A DNA stretch of 64,000 bases from an uncultured Aquabacterium sp. (GTDB lineage Bacteria; Pseudomonadota; Gammaproteobacteria; Burkholderiales; Burkholderiaceae_C): contig NZ_CAJYGK010000086.1 of NCBI RefSeq assembly GCF_913773725.1, forward strand, positions 140,297-204,296. The letters are read 5' to 3'. The notes beneath the pieces are model-generated. The model made no database searches, had not been told where the DNA came from, and was given only the letters and a program-made list of their open reading frames with translations. The stretch's first letter is position 1, and every line of letters begins with the position of its first letter. A program made the position numbers and the translations under genes. Of the stretch, positions 35,691-44,696 are shown one piece after another.

Positions 35691-37055
35691 TCAACCGGTC
35701 TGACCCGGGATCCAGCTCGTGCCGGCCAGCGGCACCTGGGCCATGGCCGCGGCCTCCACCGTCAGGGCCACCAGGTCTTCCGGCTCCAGATGGTGCACGT
35801 CCTGCTTGCCGCAGGCGCGGGCCAGCGTGGTCAGCTCCATGGTCAGCGTCTTGAGGTAGTTCTTGAGGTGCTTGGCACCCCATTCCGGCTCCAGGCGCTT
35901 TTCCAGCACGGCGTCCTGCGTGGTCACGCCCACCGGGCACTTGCCCGTGTGGCAGTGGTGGCAGAAGCCGGGCGCGGTGCCCAGCGCGGCGTAGTCGGCC
36001 TCGGCGCTGTGCTGCTGGCCGCCTTGCTGGTAGGTGTCGCGGTTGCAACCCAGGGCCATCAGCACGCCCTGGCCGATGGCCACGGCGTCGGCACCCAGGG
36101 CCAGGGCCTTGGCCACGTCGGCGCCGGTGCGGATGCCGCCCGACACGATCAGCTGCACGGTCCCCTTCATGTCGAGGTCTTCCAGCGCGGCCACGGCCTG
36201 GCGCACGGCGGCCAGGGTCGGGATGCCCACGTGCTCGATGAAGCAGGTCTGCGTGGCGGCGGTGCCACCCTGCATGCCGTCGACCACGACCACGTCGGCA
36301 CCGGCGTGCACGGCCAGCTTGACGTCGTTGTAGACGCGGGTGGCGCCCACCTTCACGTAGATCGGCTTTTCCCAGTCGGTCAGTTCGCGCAGTTCCTGGA
36401 TCTTGATGGCCAGGTCATCGGGGCCGGTCCAGTCGGGATGGCGGCAGGCCGAGCGCTGGTCCACGCCTTCCGGCAGGGTGCGCATCTTGGCCACGCGCGG
36501 GTTCACCTTCTGGCCCAGCAGCATGCCGCCGCCGCCCGGCTTGGCGCCCTGGCCCAGCACCACCTCGATGGCATCAGCCTTGCGCACGTCGTCGGGGTTG
36601 AAGCCGTAGCGCGAAGGCAGGCACTGGTACACCAGCGTCTTCGACGAGCGACGCTCTTCCTGCGTCATGCCGCCGTCACCGGTGGTGGTCGAGGTGCCCA
36701 TGGCGGTGGCCGCCAGGCCCAGGGCTTCCTTCACGTTGGCCGACAGCGCGCCGAAGCTCATGCCGGCCACGGTGATGGGGGTGTCCAGCACGATGGGCTT
36801 CTTGGCGAAACGGGTGCCCAGCACGGTCTTGGTGCTGCACTTCTCGCGGTAGCCCTCCAGCGGGTAACGCGACAGGGAGGCGCCCAGGAAGACCAGGTCA
36901 TCGAAGTGCGGCAGCTTGCGCTTGGCGCCCAGGCCGCGGATTTCGTACAGGCCGGTGTTCGAGGCGCGGTGGATGTAGTCCAGCGTGCTGCGGTCGAACG
37001 ACGCGGATTCTTCGCGTTGCAGGCGCTTGAAGGTGATGGGGTGTTCGGTGCTCAT
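35691..37055 (-). CDS. glxD: GlxD, FMN-binding glutamate synthase domain protein
   Basis: 454 residues equal to the central synthase part of GltB: an FMN-binding TIM barrel with GGGGMLLGQKVNPRVA near residue 173 and VSGGIRTGADVAKALALGADAV near 305, and a [3Fe-4S] ligand loop FCHHCHTGKCPVGV near 370. With GlxB (amidotransferase) and GlxC (GXGXG) it rebuilds a split glutamate synthase large subunit, as in rhizobial glxBCD and in N-methylglutamate synthase (MgsABC). The two possibilities cannot be told apart here. Twelve bp from glxC; last gene of the operon. Confidence 0.9.
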   Translation of the reverse strand: MSTEHPITFKRLQREESASFDRSTLDYIHRASNTGLYEIRGLGAKRKLPHFDDLVFLGASLSRYPLEGYREKCSTKTVLGTRFAKKPIVLDTPITVAGMSFGALSANVKEALGLAATAMGTSTTTGDGGMTQEERRSSKTLVYQCLPSRYGFNPDDVRKADAIEVVLGQGAKPGGGGMLLGQKVNPRVAKMRTLPEGVDQRSACRHPDWTGPDDLAIKIQELRELTDWEKPIYVKVGATRVYNDVKLAVHAGADVVVVDGMQGGTAATQTCFIEHVGIPTLAAVRQAVAALEDLDMKGTVQLIVSGGIRTGADVAKALALGADAVAIGQGVLMALGCNRDTYQQGGQQHSAEADYAALGTAPGFCHHCHTGKCPVGVTTQDAVLEKRLEPEWGAKHLKNYLKTLTMELTTLARACGKQDVHHLEPEDLVALTVEAAAMAQVPLAGTSWIPGQTG

Positions 37056-37066
37056 GACAGGGCTCC

Positions 37067-37756
37067 TCAGTAGGTTTGATCAGCGTCTGCGTTCCAGTGG
37101 TACAGCGAGCGAGCGGAAGCCACGCGCTTGAAGTCCTGCGGCTTGTGGTTCAGGCCCGCGGCGGCCAGCAGCTCGGTCAGCGCGGTGATGTCGCTGTCGC
37201 CCAGTGGCTCCAGCTGCGCATCGGCGCCCAGGCTCTTGATCTCGCCCTTCACGTAGATCACGGCTTCGTACAGCGAGTCGCCCAGAGCGTCGCCCGCGTT
37301 GCCGCAGATGACCATGCGGCCGGCTTGTGCCATGAAGCCCGAGAAGCTGCCGACCGAGCCCCCCACCACGATGTCGCCGCCCTTGAGCGAGATGCCGCAG
37401 CGCAGGCCCGCATCGCCGTCGATGATCAGCAGGCCACCGTGGGCCGAGGCCCCGGCGCTGTTCGAGGCAAAGCCCTTCACGTGCACCTTGCCGCTCATCA
37501 TGTTCTCGGCCACGCCGGTGCCGGCGCTGCCATTGATGGTCACGTCGGCCAGCTTGTTCATGCCGGCGGCGTAGTAGCCTGCGTGGCCATCGATGGTCAC
37601 CTTCACCGGGGCGTTCAGGCCCACGGCGATGTTGTGGGCGCCATCGGGGTTCACGACGGTGATGTGCTGACCGGTCAGCTCGGCTGCCGGGCCGTGCAGG
37701 TGCTGGTTGAGCGGGCGAACGCCACCCTGGCTCAGGTCAAAGGTCAGGCTTTCCAT
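37067..37756 (-). CDS. glxC: GlxC, GXGXG-domain subunit of split glutamate synthase
   Basis: 229 residues forming the right-handed beta helix of the GltB C-terminus: repeated G-x-G-x-G turns from residue 75 to 175 (NGSAGTGVAENM, GGDIVVGGSVGSFSG, VICGNAGDALGDSL). It has a structural role, joining the amidotransferase and synthase parts of the ammonia channel. Overlaps the end of glxB by 13 bp, indicating translational coupling. Confidence 0.9.
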   Translation of the reverse strand: MESLTFDLSQGGVRPLNQHLHGPAAELTGQHITVVNPDGAHNIAVGLNAPVKVTIDGHAGYYAAGMNKLADVTINGSAGTGVAENMMSGKVHVKGFASNSAGASAHGGLLIIDGDAGLRCGISLKGGDIVVGGSVGSFSGFMAQAGRMVICGNAGDALGDSLYEAVIYVKGEIKSLGADAQLEPLGDSDITALTELLAAAGLNHKPQDFKRVASARSLYHWNADADQTY

Positions 37757-38652
37757 ACGTACATCTCCTCAGGGGCAGGTTCAAAGACGGTGGCGTGCTT
37801 CACATCGGGCAGGTGGGCCAGCGAGCGGAACTCGGAGGCAATGGCCACGTAGTCGTCGGTTTCGGCCACCACGGCCGGTTTGCAGGCAAAGGGGTCGCGG
37901 ATCAGGGCCAGTTCGGTCGACGTGCCCATCAGGAAGGTGAAGAAGCCATCCAGCGCTTCGAAGCCCTTCTGCAGCGCGTTGTGCAGGGTGTCGCCTTCGC
38001 GCAGACGCCACTCCAGGAAGCGGCACGCCGCCTCGGTGTCGTTGTCGGTTTCGAACTTGATGCCACGCGGCTCGAGCATGCGGCGCACGCCGTTCGGGTT
38101 CGACAGCGAGCCGTTGTGCACCAGGCAGAAGTCTTCACCGGCGGTGAAGGGGTGTGCGCGGTCCGGCGTCACGGCCGACTCGGTGGCCATGCGGGTGTGG
38201 CCGACCAAGTGGCTGCCTTGCAGCTGGCTGAACTGGTAGCGGGCGGCCACTTCAGCCGGTGTGCCGATGTCCTTGTACAGGTCGATGCTGCGGCCGGTCG
38301 ACAGCAGGTGCAGCTTCGGACCGTAGGCCTTGACGAAGGCCTTGACCGGCTCGGCCGCGCCCTCGAAGGTGATCACGGCATGGTTGGCCTTGACGCTCGC
38401 CTTGGCCTGGACCTTCAGCTCGGCGTTGAGCGCGTCCAGCAGGGCCGACCAGTCGTAGTCGTTGCCTTCCTCGGTCAGGCCCGAGTACACGCTGATCTTG
38501 CGCAGGCCCGCGGGCAGCGGGTCGGTGAACACGGCCAGGCCGGCCGAATCGGGGCCACGCTCGGTCATGCCGATGAGCATGGGCACCATGAGCTCGCCGA
38601 GCTGGCTGCGCAGCGCGGGCTTCTTGAGGAGCAATCCAACGATTCCACACAT
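37744..38652 (-). CDS. glxB: GlxB, class II glutamine amidotransferase subunit
   Basis: 302-residue Ntn-type amidotransferase. Met is followed directly by the nucleophile Cys2 (MCGIVGLLL), and GHTRMATESAVTPDRAHPF and the HNGSLSNPN motif give the glutamine pocket. It releases ammonia from glutamine for the GlxD reaction. The start is certain since Cys2 must become N-terminal. Spaced 18 bp from glnT. Confidence 0.92.
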   Translation of the reverse strand: MCGIVGLLLKKPALRSQLGELMVPMLIGMTERGPDSAGLAVFTDPLPAGLRKISVYSGLTEEGNDYDWSALLDALNAELKVQAKASVKANHAVITFEGAAEPVKAFVKAYGPKLHLLSTGRSIDLYKDIGTPAEVAARYQFSQLQGSHLVGHTRMATESAVTPDRAHPFTAGEDFCLVHNGSLSNPNGVRRMLEPRGIKFETDNDTEAACRFLEWRLREGDTLHNALQKGFEALDGFFTFLMGTSTELALIRDPFACKPAVVAETDDYVAIASEFRSLAHLPDVKHATVFEPAPEEMYVWKA

Positions 38653-38670
38653 GATGGGTCTGTTCCTTCT

Positions 38671-40065
38671 TCAGAAAAATTCCAGGTATTGCTTGACTTC
38701 CCAGTCCGAGACATGGCGCTGGTATTCGATCCACTCCATGCGCTTGAGCTTGAGGAACTCCTTGGCGACCGGGCCGAGGGCGCCCGTGATCAGCTCGTCG
38801 GCTTCCAGCGCATCCAGGGCGGCGCCCAGGTTCTGCGGCAAGAGGCCAATGCCCGCATCCTTGAGCTGTGCATCGCTCCACTCGTAGAGGTTCACGTTGC
38901 GCGGGGCACCCGGGTCCAGCTTGCGGTCGATGCCATCGAGACCGGCTGCGATCACGGCGGCCGTGGCCAGGTAGGGGTTGCAGGCACCGTCAGGCAGGCG
39001 CAGTTCCAGACGACCCTTGGGCACGCGCACCATGGTCGAGCGGTTGTTGTCGCCGTAGCTGATGTAGGCCGGGGCCCAGGTGGCGCCGGTCAGCGAGCGG
39101 CCCACCACCAGGCGCTTGTACGAGTTCACCGTCGGGGCGCACAGCGCGGTCAGGGCCGGCGCGTGGGCCAGCAGGCCGCCCAGGAAGTGATAGGCCATGG
39201 GCGACAGCTCCAGCCCGTTGGCATCGGCCTTGTCACAGAACAGGTTGCGCTTGCCGTCGCCGATGGACAGGTGCATGTGCATGCCGTTGCCCGGGCGGTT
39301 GGCAAAGGGCTTGGGCATGAACGAGCACACCAGGCCCATCTCGTTGGCGATCTCGGCGGCCGCCATCTTGAAGAACACAAAGTGATCACACGAGGTGAGA
39401 CAGTCTGTGTAGGTGTAGTTCAGTTCGAACTGACCGTTGGCATCTTCGTGGTCGATCTGGTAGACGTCGATGCCGGTGGCGCGCATCACGTTGGAGAGCT
39501 TCTCCAGGTAGGCGCGGGTGCGCGACAGGCCCTTGTAGTCATAGCAGGGCTTGGCCAGCGTGTCGCTGGGGTCGCAGGGCTCGATGCCGCCGGACTCGGT
39601 GCGACGCAGCAGCGAGAACTCGGGCTCCAGACCGGTGAACATCGTCAGGCCGCGCTCGGCCAGACGGGCCACCTGCTTCTTCAGCGTGACGCGGCTGTCG
39701 TAGACCCAGGGTTCGCCTTCCACATGGCCTTCGCACACGATGCGGGCCAGGCCGGGCTGCCAGGGCACCAGCGAGACGGTGCTCAGGTCGCCGCGGGCCA
39801 TGAAGTCCGGGCCGTGGGGCTCGATGCCGACGCCGCAGATGGCGAAGCCGGCGAAACCGGCGCCGTCGGTCAGCACGGTTTCCAGATGCGCCACTGGCAC
39901 CGACTTTGCCTTCGCCACACCGTGGATGTCGACAAACTGGGCCAGCACATAGGACACGCCCTGGGCACGCAGGTATTGCTGCGCTTCTTCGACGGTGTCG
40001 AAACGCACGGGGGGCACGAGTTCGCCGGGCGGGGCATCAAGGGGAAGGGGGATGGCAGCGTTCAA
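38671..40065 (-). CDS. glnT: GlnT-type glutamine synthetase / gamma-glutamylmethylamide synthetase homologue
   Basis: 464 residues of the glutamine synthetase superfamily. Ordered landmarks: N-terminal beta-grasp with [13 protein letters not shown] near 55, metal/ATP region LEPEFSLL near 145, [12 protein letters not shown] near 195, [16 protein letters not shown] near 245 and [21 protein letters not shown] near 340. It joins ammonia, or methylamine in the GmaS branch, to glutamate. It starts with TTG at 40065, backed by AAGGAG 7 bp upstream and the absence of another start. First gene of glnT-glxBCD, behind a sigma-54 element and inverted repeat. Confidence 0.9.
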   Translation of the reverse strand: MNAAIPLPLDAPPGELVPPVRFDTVEEAQQYLRAQGVSYVLAQFVDIHGVAKAKSVPVAHLETVLTDGAGFAGFAICGVGIEPHGPDFMARGDLSTVSLVPWQPGLARIVCEGHVEGEPWVYDSRVTLKKQVARLAERGLTMFTGLEPEFSLLRRTESGGIEPCDPSDTLAKPCYDYKGLSRTRAYLEKLSNVMRATGIDVYQIDHEDANGQFELNYTYTDCLTSCDHFVFFKMAAAEIANEMGLVCSFMPKPFANRPGNGMHMHLSIGDGKRNLFCDKADANGLELSPMAYHFLGGLLAHAPALTALCAPTVNSYKRLVVGRSLTGATWAPAYISYGDNNRSTMVRVPKGRLELRLPDGACNPYLATAAVIAAGLDGIDRKLDPGAPRNVNLYEWSDAQLKDAGIGLLPQNLGAALDALEADELITGALGPVAKEFLKLKRMEWIEYQRHVSDWEVKQYLEFF

Positions 40066-40145
40066 GGCAGGCTCCTTCAGGTGTTGGGACCGGGTTCAGT
40101 CCCGGTGCGGTGCGCGCTGCTTCATGGGAAGGAAGCTTATCGCGG

Positions 40146-40184
40146 TGTTTCCTGTAATGCAACTAGTGTGCCTGCAAGGAAACA
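40146..40184. promoter_or_regulatory. Inverted repeat TGTTTCCT-N23-AGGAAACA over the glnT promoter
   Basis: Arms at 40146-40153 and 40177-40184 extend to 10 bp here (GGTGTTTCCT / AGGAAACACC, 40144-40186). The sigma-54 element of glnT lies inside the spacer. The same arms and the same 23-bp spacer recur at 44697-44735 before glnK. It also lies upstream of the divergent XRE-cupin gene, a likely binder. Confidence 0.7.
40158..40173 (-). promoter_or_regulatory. Sigma-54 promoter of glnT-glxBCD
   Basis: On the minus strand AGGCACACTAGTTGCA: GG and GC 10 bp apart, -12 box TTGCA perfect, -24 GGCAC perfect. Expected start near 40147, about 80 bp before the glnT TTG. Confidence 0.75.
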
Positions 40185-40262
40185 CCATTTTGGTGAGCGA
40201 GGCGCTGCGTTTCAGGTGTCCACGTACACTGCGTTTCACGGCAATGTTCAAAGGAGCGAGGC

Positions 40263-40865
40263 TTGGATAGGGACCAGAGCGGCAACCTGCCATCACTGGA
40301 AGAAACCGTGGGTGCGGCCATCCGCGAGCAGCGGCAGCGGCACAGCCTCACCCTGGCACAGGTGGCTGAACAGGCGGGCATCAGCCGCGGCATGCTGTCC
40401 AAGATCGAGAACGGGCAGACCACAGCCGGCATGGACACCTTGGCCCGCATTGCGCGCGTGCTGGGCGTGTCGATGTCGATGCTGTTCAGCAAGTACGACG
40501 CGACCTCCAGCTCGGCGCAGCACATCAAGAAGGGCGCCGGCATGGAAGTGGTGCGTCGGGGCACCAAAAGCGGGCATACCTACCACCTGCTGGCCTACGA
40601 CCAGGGCCCGGTCAAGCTGTTCGAGCCCTTTCTCATCACCATCGACGATGACACGGAGCGCTACCCGACCTTCGAGCACCCGGGGCACGAGTTCCTCTAC
40701 ATGCTGGAAGGCAAGATCGAATACCGGGTCGGGCAGGAAACCTACCTGCTCGAACCCGGTGATTCGCTGTCTTTCGAAGGGGAAGTGCCGCACGGGCCGG
40801 AACGCCTGGCCAAGTGCCCGATCAAGTTCCTGTCGGTGATCGTGTACCCGCGCCAGGCAGACTGA
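40263..40865 (+). CDS. XRE-cupin transcriptional regulator
   Basis: 200 residues: an N-terminal Cro/CI helix-turn-helix (about 15-75, LTLAQVAEQAGISRGMLSKIE) and a C-terminal cupin (about 110-195, HPGHEFLYMLEGKIEYRVG). PuuR-like regulators of this type sense polyamines, amino acids or related amines and repress neighbouring operons. It begins with TTG at 40263, 6 bp after AAGGAG. It is divergent from glnT. The shared inverted repeat over the glnT and glnK promoters is its best operator candidate. Confidence 0.88.
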   Translation: MDRDQSGNLPSLEETVGAAIREQRQRHSLTLAQVAEQAGISRGMLSKIENGQTTAGMDTLARIARVLGVSMSMLFSKYDATSSSAQHIKKGAGMEVVRRGTKSGHTYHLLAYDQGPVKLFEPFLITIDDDTERYPTFEHPGHEFLYMLEGKIEYRVGQETYLLEPGDSLSFEGEVPHGPERLAKCPIKFLSVIVYPRQAD

Positions 40866-40894
40866 GTGCTGCCTGACCGGGTGAACACACTGTC

Positions 40895-41491
40895 TCACTC
40901 GGTGAGCAGGGTGTGCAGCAACAGGCTGTCCGCCTCTGCCGGCTGGATGGCAAGGCGGGTGGTGCCCCCTTGCCAGTGCAGGCCTTCTGCGGCCTCGATG
41001 CGGATGCCGACGGGCAAGGCCTCGCCCGCCAGATCGAAGGTGCCACGCAGGACCCAGATCAGGCTGTGCCCCCGCTCGGGCAGAACCAGCTTGTCACGAA
41101 CCAGACGGGTGCGGGCCGTGGCGCGTCCCCTTTGGGTCATGACGTTCCAGAACAGGGTGTCATCGGCGGGCGCCGTGTTGCGCAGCGCCAGTTCGCCCGG
41201 GTACTGTGCGGTGTCGCCCGGCTCGGACAGCGTCCACTGTTGCTCGGCCGCCAGCAGCGAGACGGGCCCGCCCTGCACCAGCACCGTTGTGCGGTCGATG
41301 CCATCGAACACGGAGAAGGGCGCCGCCTCGGTGATTTCGGCCAGGCTCACCCGCCATGGCGGCGGGGTCCCGGCGTCGGCCTGCGCAACCAGCCGGGTCC
41401 ACCCCTTGCCGTTGCGCCAGCGTTCGCGTGGCAGTGTGGCCAGCGAGAGTCGGGTCAGGCCCTCCGGGAGGGCCATCACGTGCGTGATCAC
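40895..41491 (-). CDS. hutD: HutD/Ves-family cupin-like protein
   Basis: 198 residues. HutD proteins are bicupins found with histidine-degradation genes and are thought to bind formylglutamate or to limit pathway flux; their role is not settled. Visible features: LPRERWRNGKGWTR near residue 20 and FSVFDGIDRTTVLVQGGPVSL near 60. It starts with GTG directly after the oxidase stop (TGAGTG); ATG 41476 is an alternative. There are no hutH, hutU or hutI genes in the window. Confidence 0.8.
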   Translation of the reverse strand: MITHVMALPEGLTRLSLATLPRERWRNGKGWTRLVAQADAGTPPPWRVSLAEITEAAPFSVFDGIDRTTVLVQGGPVSLLAAEQQWTLSEPGDTAQYPGELALRNTAPADDTLFWNVMTQRGRATARTRLVRDKLVLPERGHSLIWVLRGTFDLAGEALPVGIRIEAAEGLHWQGGTTRLAIQPAEADSLLLHTLLTE

Positions 41492-42679
41492 TCAGGACAC
41501 CGCACCCAGGCCGTACTTGCCCGTTAGCAGCTGACCGGTGCTGAACCGCTCCAGCGCATACGGTGCCAGCGACACATCGGTCGGCAGGCCCAGTGCCTCT
41601 TGCGCCAGCACGCGGCCGACCGCCGGAGACAGCTTGAAGCCATGGCCCGAGAAGCCATAGCCCACGATCAGGCCCTGGATGCCGGGCAGACGGCCCAGCA
41701 CCGGGTTCCAGTCGGGGGTGACGTCGTAGACGCCGGTCCACGACGAGGCCAGGCCGGCGGTCTCGTAAGCCGGGAAGCGCTCGGCCACCTGGGCACCGAC
41801 CTCGACCACGTAGTCCATCGAGATGTCGCCCTGCTCGTTGTCCGGCACGGCCAGCGTCTCGCCGACGATGCCTTCGCTCACCAGCATCTGGTTGCCGCCA
41901 TAGCTGCGGCAGTACAGCATGCCCGGCGAGCCCAGGTCCTTGAAGACGGGCATCTTGAAGGTGTAGTGCGCATCGGCGCATTCCAGGGCCAGCACGGCGT
42001 GGCGCTCGGGCACCACGGGGGTGGGGATGCCGGTCCAGCGCTCGATGTCGGTGGCCCAGATGTTCTGCGTGCTGATGACCGTGTTGCTGCGGAAGGTGCC
42101 CTGCGAGGTTTCGACGCCGCAGACGCGGCCGTTGTCCACCAGCAGCTTCTCGACGTTGACGCCCTCCATGATCTTGACGCCCAGGCGGCGTGCGGCGCGG
42201 GCAAAGCTCGTGGCCACGAGGTAGGCATCGGCGAAGCCGGCTTCGGGCTCGTAGCCGATCAGCGCGGCGTCATCGAAGTGGGCAATGGGCAGCAGCGAGC
42301 GGGCTTCTTCCTTGCCCAGGAACTGGACTTCGATGCCCATGGCACGCTGACCCTCCAGGGCCAACTGCAGCGGAGACAGCTTGGGGCCGTCCGGCGCGCA
42401 GATCAGGTAGCCACACTTGACCAGGCCGGATGCGGCTTCCTCGTCTTCCAGGTAGGCCGAGAAGTCGGTGAAGACCGACCACGAGCGCTTTGCCAGCTCC
42501 ACGTTCTCGATCACCGAGTAGTGCGTGCGCAGGATGCCCGAGGACTGCGTGCTGGTGCCGGCACCGATCTGCGACCGGTCCAGCACGAGCACCTTCTTCG
42601 CGCCGAAACGGGCAAGGTGGTAAGCAACCGAAGAGCCGATCACACCGGCCCCGATCACGATGGCGTCATAGCTTTCCAT
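41492..42679 (-). CDS. FAD-dependent amino-acid/sarcosine oxidase-like protein (DAO family)
   Basis: 395 residues with an N-terminal FAD-binding fold (IVIGAGVIGSSVAYHLARFG near residue 7), a substrate domain and the C-terminal GYGFSGHGFKLSPAVGRVLA motif that closes over the flavin in sarcosine oxidase, glycine oxidase and dimethylglycine dehydrogenase-like proteins. It should oxidise a secondary or primary amino acid; the substrate is unknown. ATG 42679 is chosen over a TTG at 42700 because AAAGG precedes it. Adjacent to hutD and divergent from a LysR/hutG pair. Confidence 0.88.
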   Translation of the reverse strand: MESYDAIVIGAGVIGSSVAYHLARFGAKKVLVLDRSQIGAGTSTQSSGILRTHYSVIENVELAKRSWSVFTDFSAYLEDEEAASGLVKCGYLICAPDGPKLSPLQLALEGQRAMGIEVQFLGKEEARSLLPIAHFDDAALIGYEPEAGFADAYLVATSFARAARRLGVKIMEGVNVEKLLVDNGRVCGVETSQGTFRSNTVISTQNIWATDIERWTGIPTPVVPERHAVLALECADAHYTFKMPVFKDLGSPGMLYCRSYGGNQMLVSEGIVGETLAVPDNEQGDISMDYVVEVGAQVAERFPAYETAGLASSWTGVYDVTPDWNPVLGRLPGIQGLIVGYGFSGHGFKLSPAVGRVLAQEALGLPTDVSLAPYALERFSTGQLLTGKYGLGAVS

Positions 42680-42749
42680 CGTCAGCCTTTCTGGGTTCAA
42701 GAGGTTGGGATGGAGTCAGCGTAGTCGCGCCTGGCATGGCTCTTGTTAG

Positions 42750-43847
42750 ATGAAGAAAATCACCATCAGAGATGCGGAAAAACTGAAGTTGGCCGTGTCT
42801 GCCCCGAACCCCTTGAGGATGCCCGACATGGCGATACCCAAAGCGTCACCTGCCCAACGCCGACATGCCGGGGTGCCCGATCTGCGCGCCCTGGAAATCT
42901 TTGTCGCGGTCTGCGATGCCAGCTCGATGGTCCTGGCGGCCGAACGTCTGGGCCTGAGCCAGAGCGCCGTGAGCCAGTCCATCAAGTCACTGGAAGAAGA
43001 CCTGGGCCTGCAGTTGATGGACCGCGAAGTGCGGCCGGCACGGCCCACGCTGGCCGGACGCCTGATGCACGAGGCCTCGGCCCAGCTGCTGGCGCAGGCG
43101 CGTCTGGCAATGGACCGGGTGCGGGCTTCCGCGCGACAGGAGATGGAGCAGATCCGTCTGGGCTGCGTCGATTCGTTCGCGGCCACCGTGGGCCCGCAGC
43201 TCATCAAGGCGATGGCCGGCAAGGCGCGCCAGATCCGTATGTGGTCGGGCCTGACGCCCGGACTGGCCGACCAGATGCAGGGACGCGAGCTCGACATGGT
43301 CATCTGCACCGAATCTGCGGTGGAAGACCCCCGCGTCTCGCAGCGTCTGCTGTTCTCGGAGTCCTGGGTGGCGGTCTATCCCAAGCACCACAGCCTGCCT
43401 GTGCTGACCTCCTTGCGCGGGCTGTCTGCGGCGGCTGGCAAGCTGCCCTTGATCCGCTACAGCCAGCGTTCGGTCACGGGCCAGCAGATCGAGCGCTTCC
43501 TGCGCCATGTGGGCGTCGATGCGCCGCGTTGCTACGAGTTCGATGCCACCGACCCGCTGCTCAGCCTGGTGGCCTCCGGCCTGGGCTGGGCCCTGAGCAC
43601 GCCCTTGTGCCTGTGGCAGTCGCGGCAGTACCTCGATGCCGTCAACGTCGTGCCCCTGCCCGCGAGTCGGCTGGGGCAGCGTCATTTCTTTCTGCTGTCG
43701 CGCGAAGGCGAGTGGGCCGGGCTGGATGAAGAGGTCGTGCGGGTCACGCGCGACGTCATCCGCCTCGACACCGCGCCGGCCATCCGCAAGGCCATCCCCG
43801 CCCTCGCGCCGGCAGCCCTGTCCTGTCCTGAAGAGGATTTCACATGA
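42750..43847 (+). CDS. LysR-family regulator
   Basis: 365 residues, longer than usual because about 40 residues precede the winged helix (LRALEIFVAVCDASSMVLAAERLGLSQSAVSQSI, near residues 45-78). The effector domain ends near 335. The true start could be ATG 42822 or 42831 (MPDMAIPK) within the N-terminal extension. Divergent from the oxidase gene by 70 bp and overlapping hutG by 4 bp, so it probably regulates both. Confidence 0.85.
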   Translation: MKKITIRDAEKLKLAVSAPNPLRMPDMAIPKASPAQRRHAGVPDLRALEIFVAVCDASSMVLAAERLGLSQSAVSQSIKSLEEDLGLQLMDREVRPARPTLAGRLMHEASAQLLAQARLAMDRVRASARQEMEQIRLGCVDSFAATVGPQLIKAMAGKARQIRMWSGLTPGLADQMQGRELDMVICTESAVEDPRVSQRLLFSESWVAVYPKHHSLPVLTSLRGLSAAAGKLPLIRYSQRSVTGQQIERFLRHVGVDAPRCYEFDATDPLLSLVASGLGWALSTPLCLWQSRQYLDAVNVVPLPASRLGQRHFFLLSREGEWAGLDEEVVRVTRDVIRLDTAPAIRKAIPALAPAALSCPEEDFT

Positions 43848-44662
43848 AGATCGACACGCCCACCTACACCTTCACGTCCGGCACGCTGCCGCTGCTGATC
43901 TCGATGCCCCACCTGGGCACGCACATCCCCGCGCCATTGCAGACCGGCATGGCCGATGTGGCCGGCATCCGCCAGGACACCGACTGGCACCTCGACCGCC
44001 TGTACGCCTTCGCGCGCGAGATGGGCGCGTCCATCATCCAGGCCAAGGTGTCTCGTTATGTGATCGACCTGAACCGCCCGCCCAATGGCGAAAGCCTGTA
44101 TCCCGGGCAGACCACGACGTCGCTGTGCCCGATGGACACCTTCCGCGGCGAGCCGCTGTACCTGCCGGGCCATGTGCCGGACGACGCCGAGCAGGCGCGG
44201 CGCCTGGAAACGTACTGGCGGCCGTACCACGAACAGATCCGCACCGAGCTGGATCGGCTGAAGGCGTTGCATGGCGCGGTGATGCTGTGGGATGCCCACT
44301 CGATTGCCAGCGTGTTGCCGCGCCTGTTTGAAGGCCGTCTGCCGGACCTGAACTTCGGCACGGCCGATGGCCGCAGCTGCGATCCCGCCATCCTGTCGGC
44401 GGTCGTCGATGTGGCGCGCACGGGGCCCTACACGCATGTCGTCAACGGGCGCTTCAAGGGCGGCTACATCACGCGTCATTACGGTCAGCCCTCCGACGGC
44501 ATCCACGCCATCCAGCTGGAGATGAGCCAGCGCCTGTACATGCAGGAAGACGCGCCGTTCTCGTATGAGCCGGACGTGGCCGGTCAGGTTCAGCCGCTGC
44601 TCGAGGCCATGCTGCGGGCCGGTCTGGCACAGCTGAGCGTGACACGCGCTGGTGCAGTCTGA
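43844..44662 (+). CDS. hutG: N-formylglutamate deformylase (HutG-type amidohydrolase)
   Basis: 272 residues of the N-formylglutamate amidohydrolase family, which cleaves N-formyl-L-glutamate to glutamate and formate with a metal ion. Recognisable pieces are SMPHLGTHIP near residue 20, DTDWHLDRLY near 45, DLNRPPNGESLYPG near 75, LWDAHSIASVLP near 148 and FKGGYITRHYGQP near 205. Overlap ATGA with the LysR gene. The absence of other hut genes suggests it serves a pathway other than histidine breakdown here. Confidence 0.92.
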   Translation: MKIDTPTYTFTSGTLPLLISMPHLGTHIPAPLQTGMADVAGIRQDTDWHLDRLYAFAREMGASIIQAKVSRYVIDLNRPPNGESLYPGQTTTSLCPMDTFRGEPLYLPGHVPDDAEQARRLETYWRPYHEQIRTELDRLKALHGAVMLWDAHSIASVLPRLFEGRLPDLNFGTADGRSCDPAILSAVVDVARTGPYTHVVNGRFKGGYITRHYGQPSDGIHAIQLEMSQRLYMQEDAPFSYEPDVAGQVQPLLEAMLRAGLAQLSVTRAGAV

Positions 44663-44696
44663 TCCCCGCAATGGGGCGGTGCACCGGGGTGCGGCG

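Noticed and set aside
37795..40839. A 1014-codon open frame on the plus strand across glxC, glxB, glnT and the XRE gene
   Set aside because: It is antisense to four well-recognised genes, has no family character and follows from high-GC codon use.
42731..42750. Sigma-54-like TGGCATGGCTCTTGT before the LysR gene
   Set aside because: The essential GC at -12 is GT and the element would abut the start codon.
40895..44662. A histidine-utilisation operon
   Set aside because: Only hutD and hutG are present. hutH, hutU and hutI are missing, and the other genes are an oxidase and LysR.
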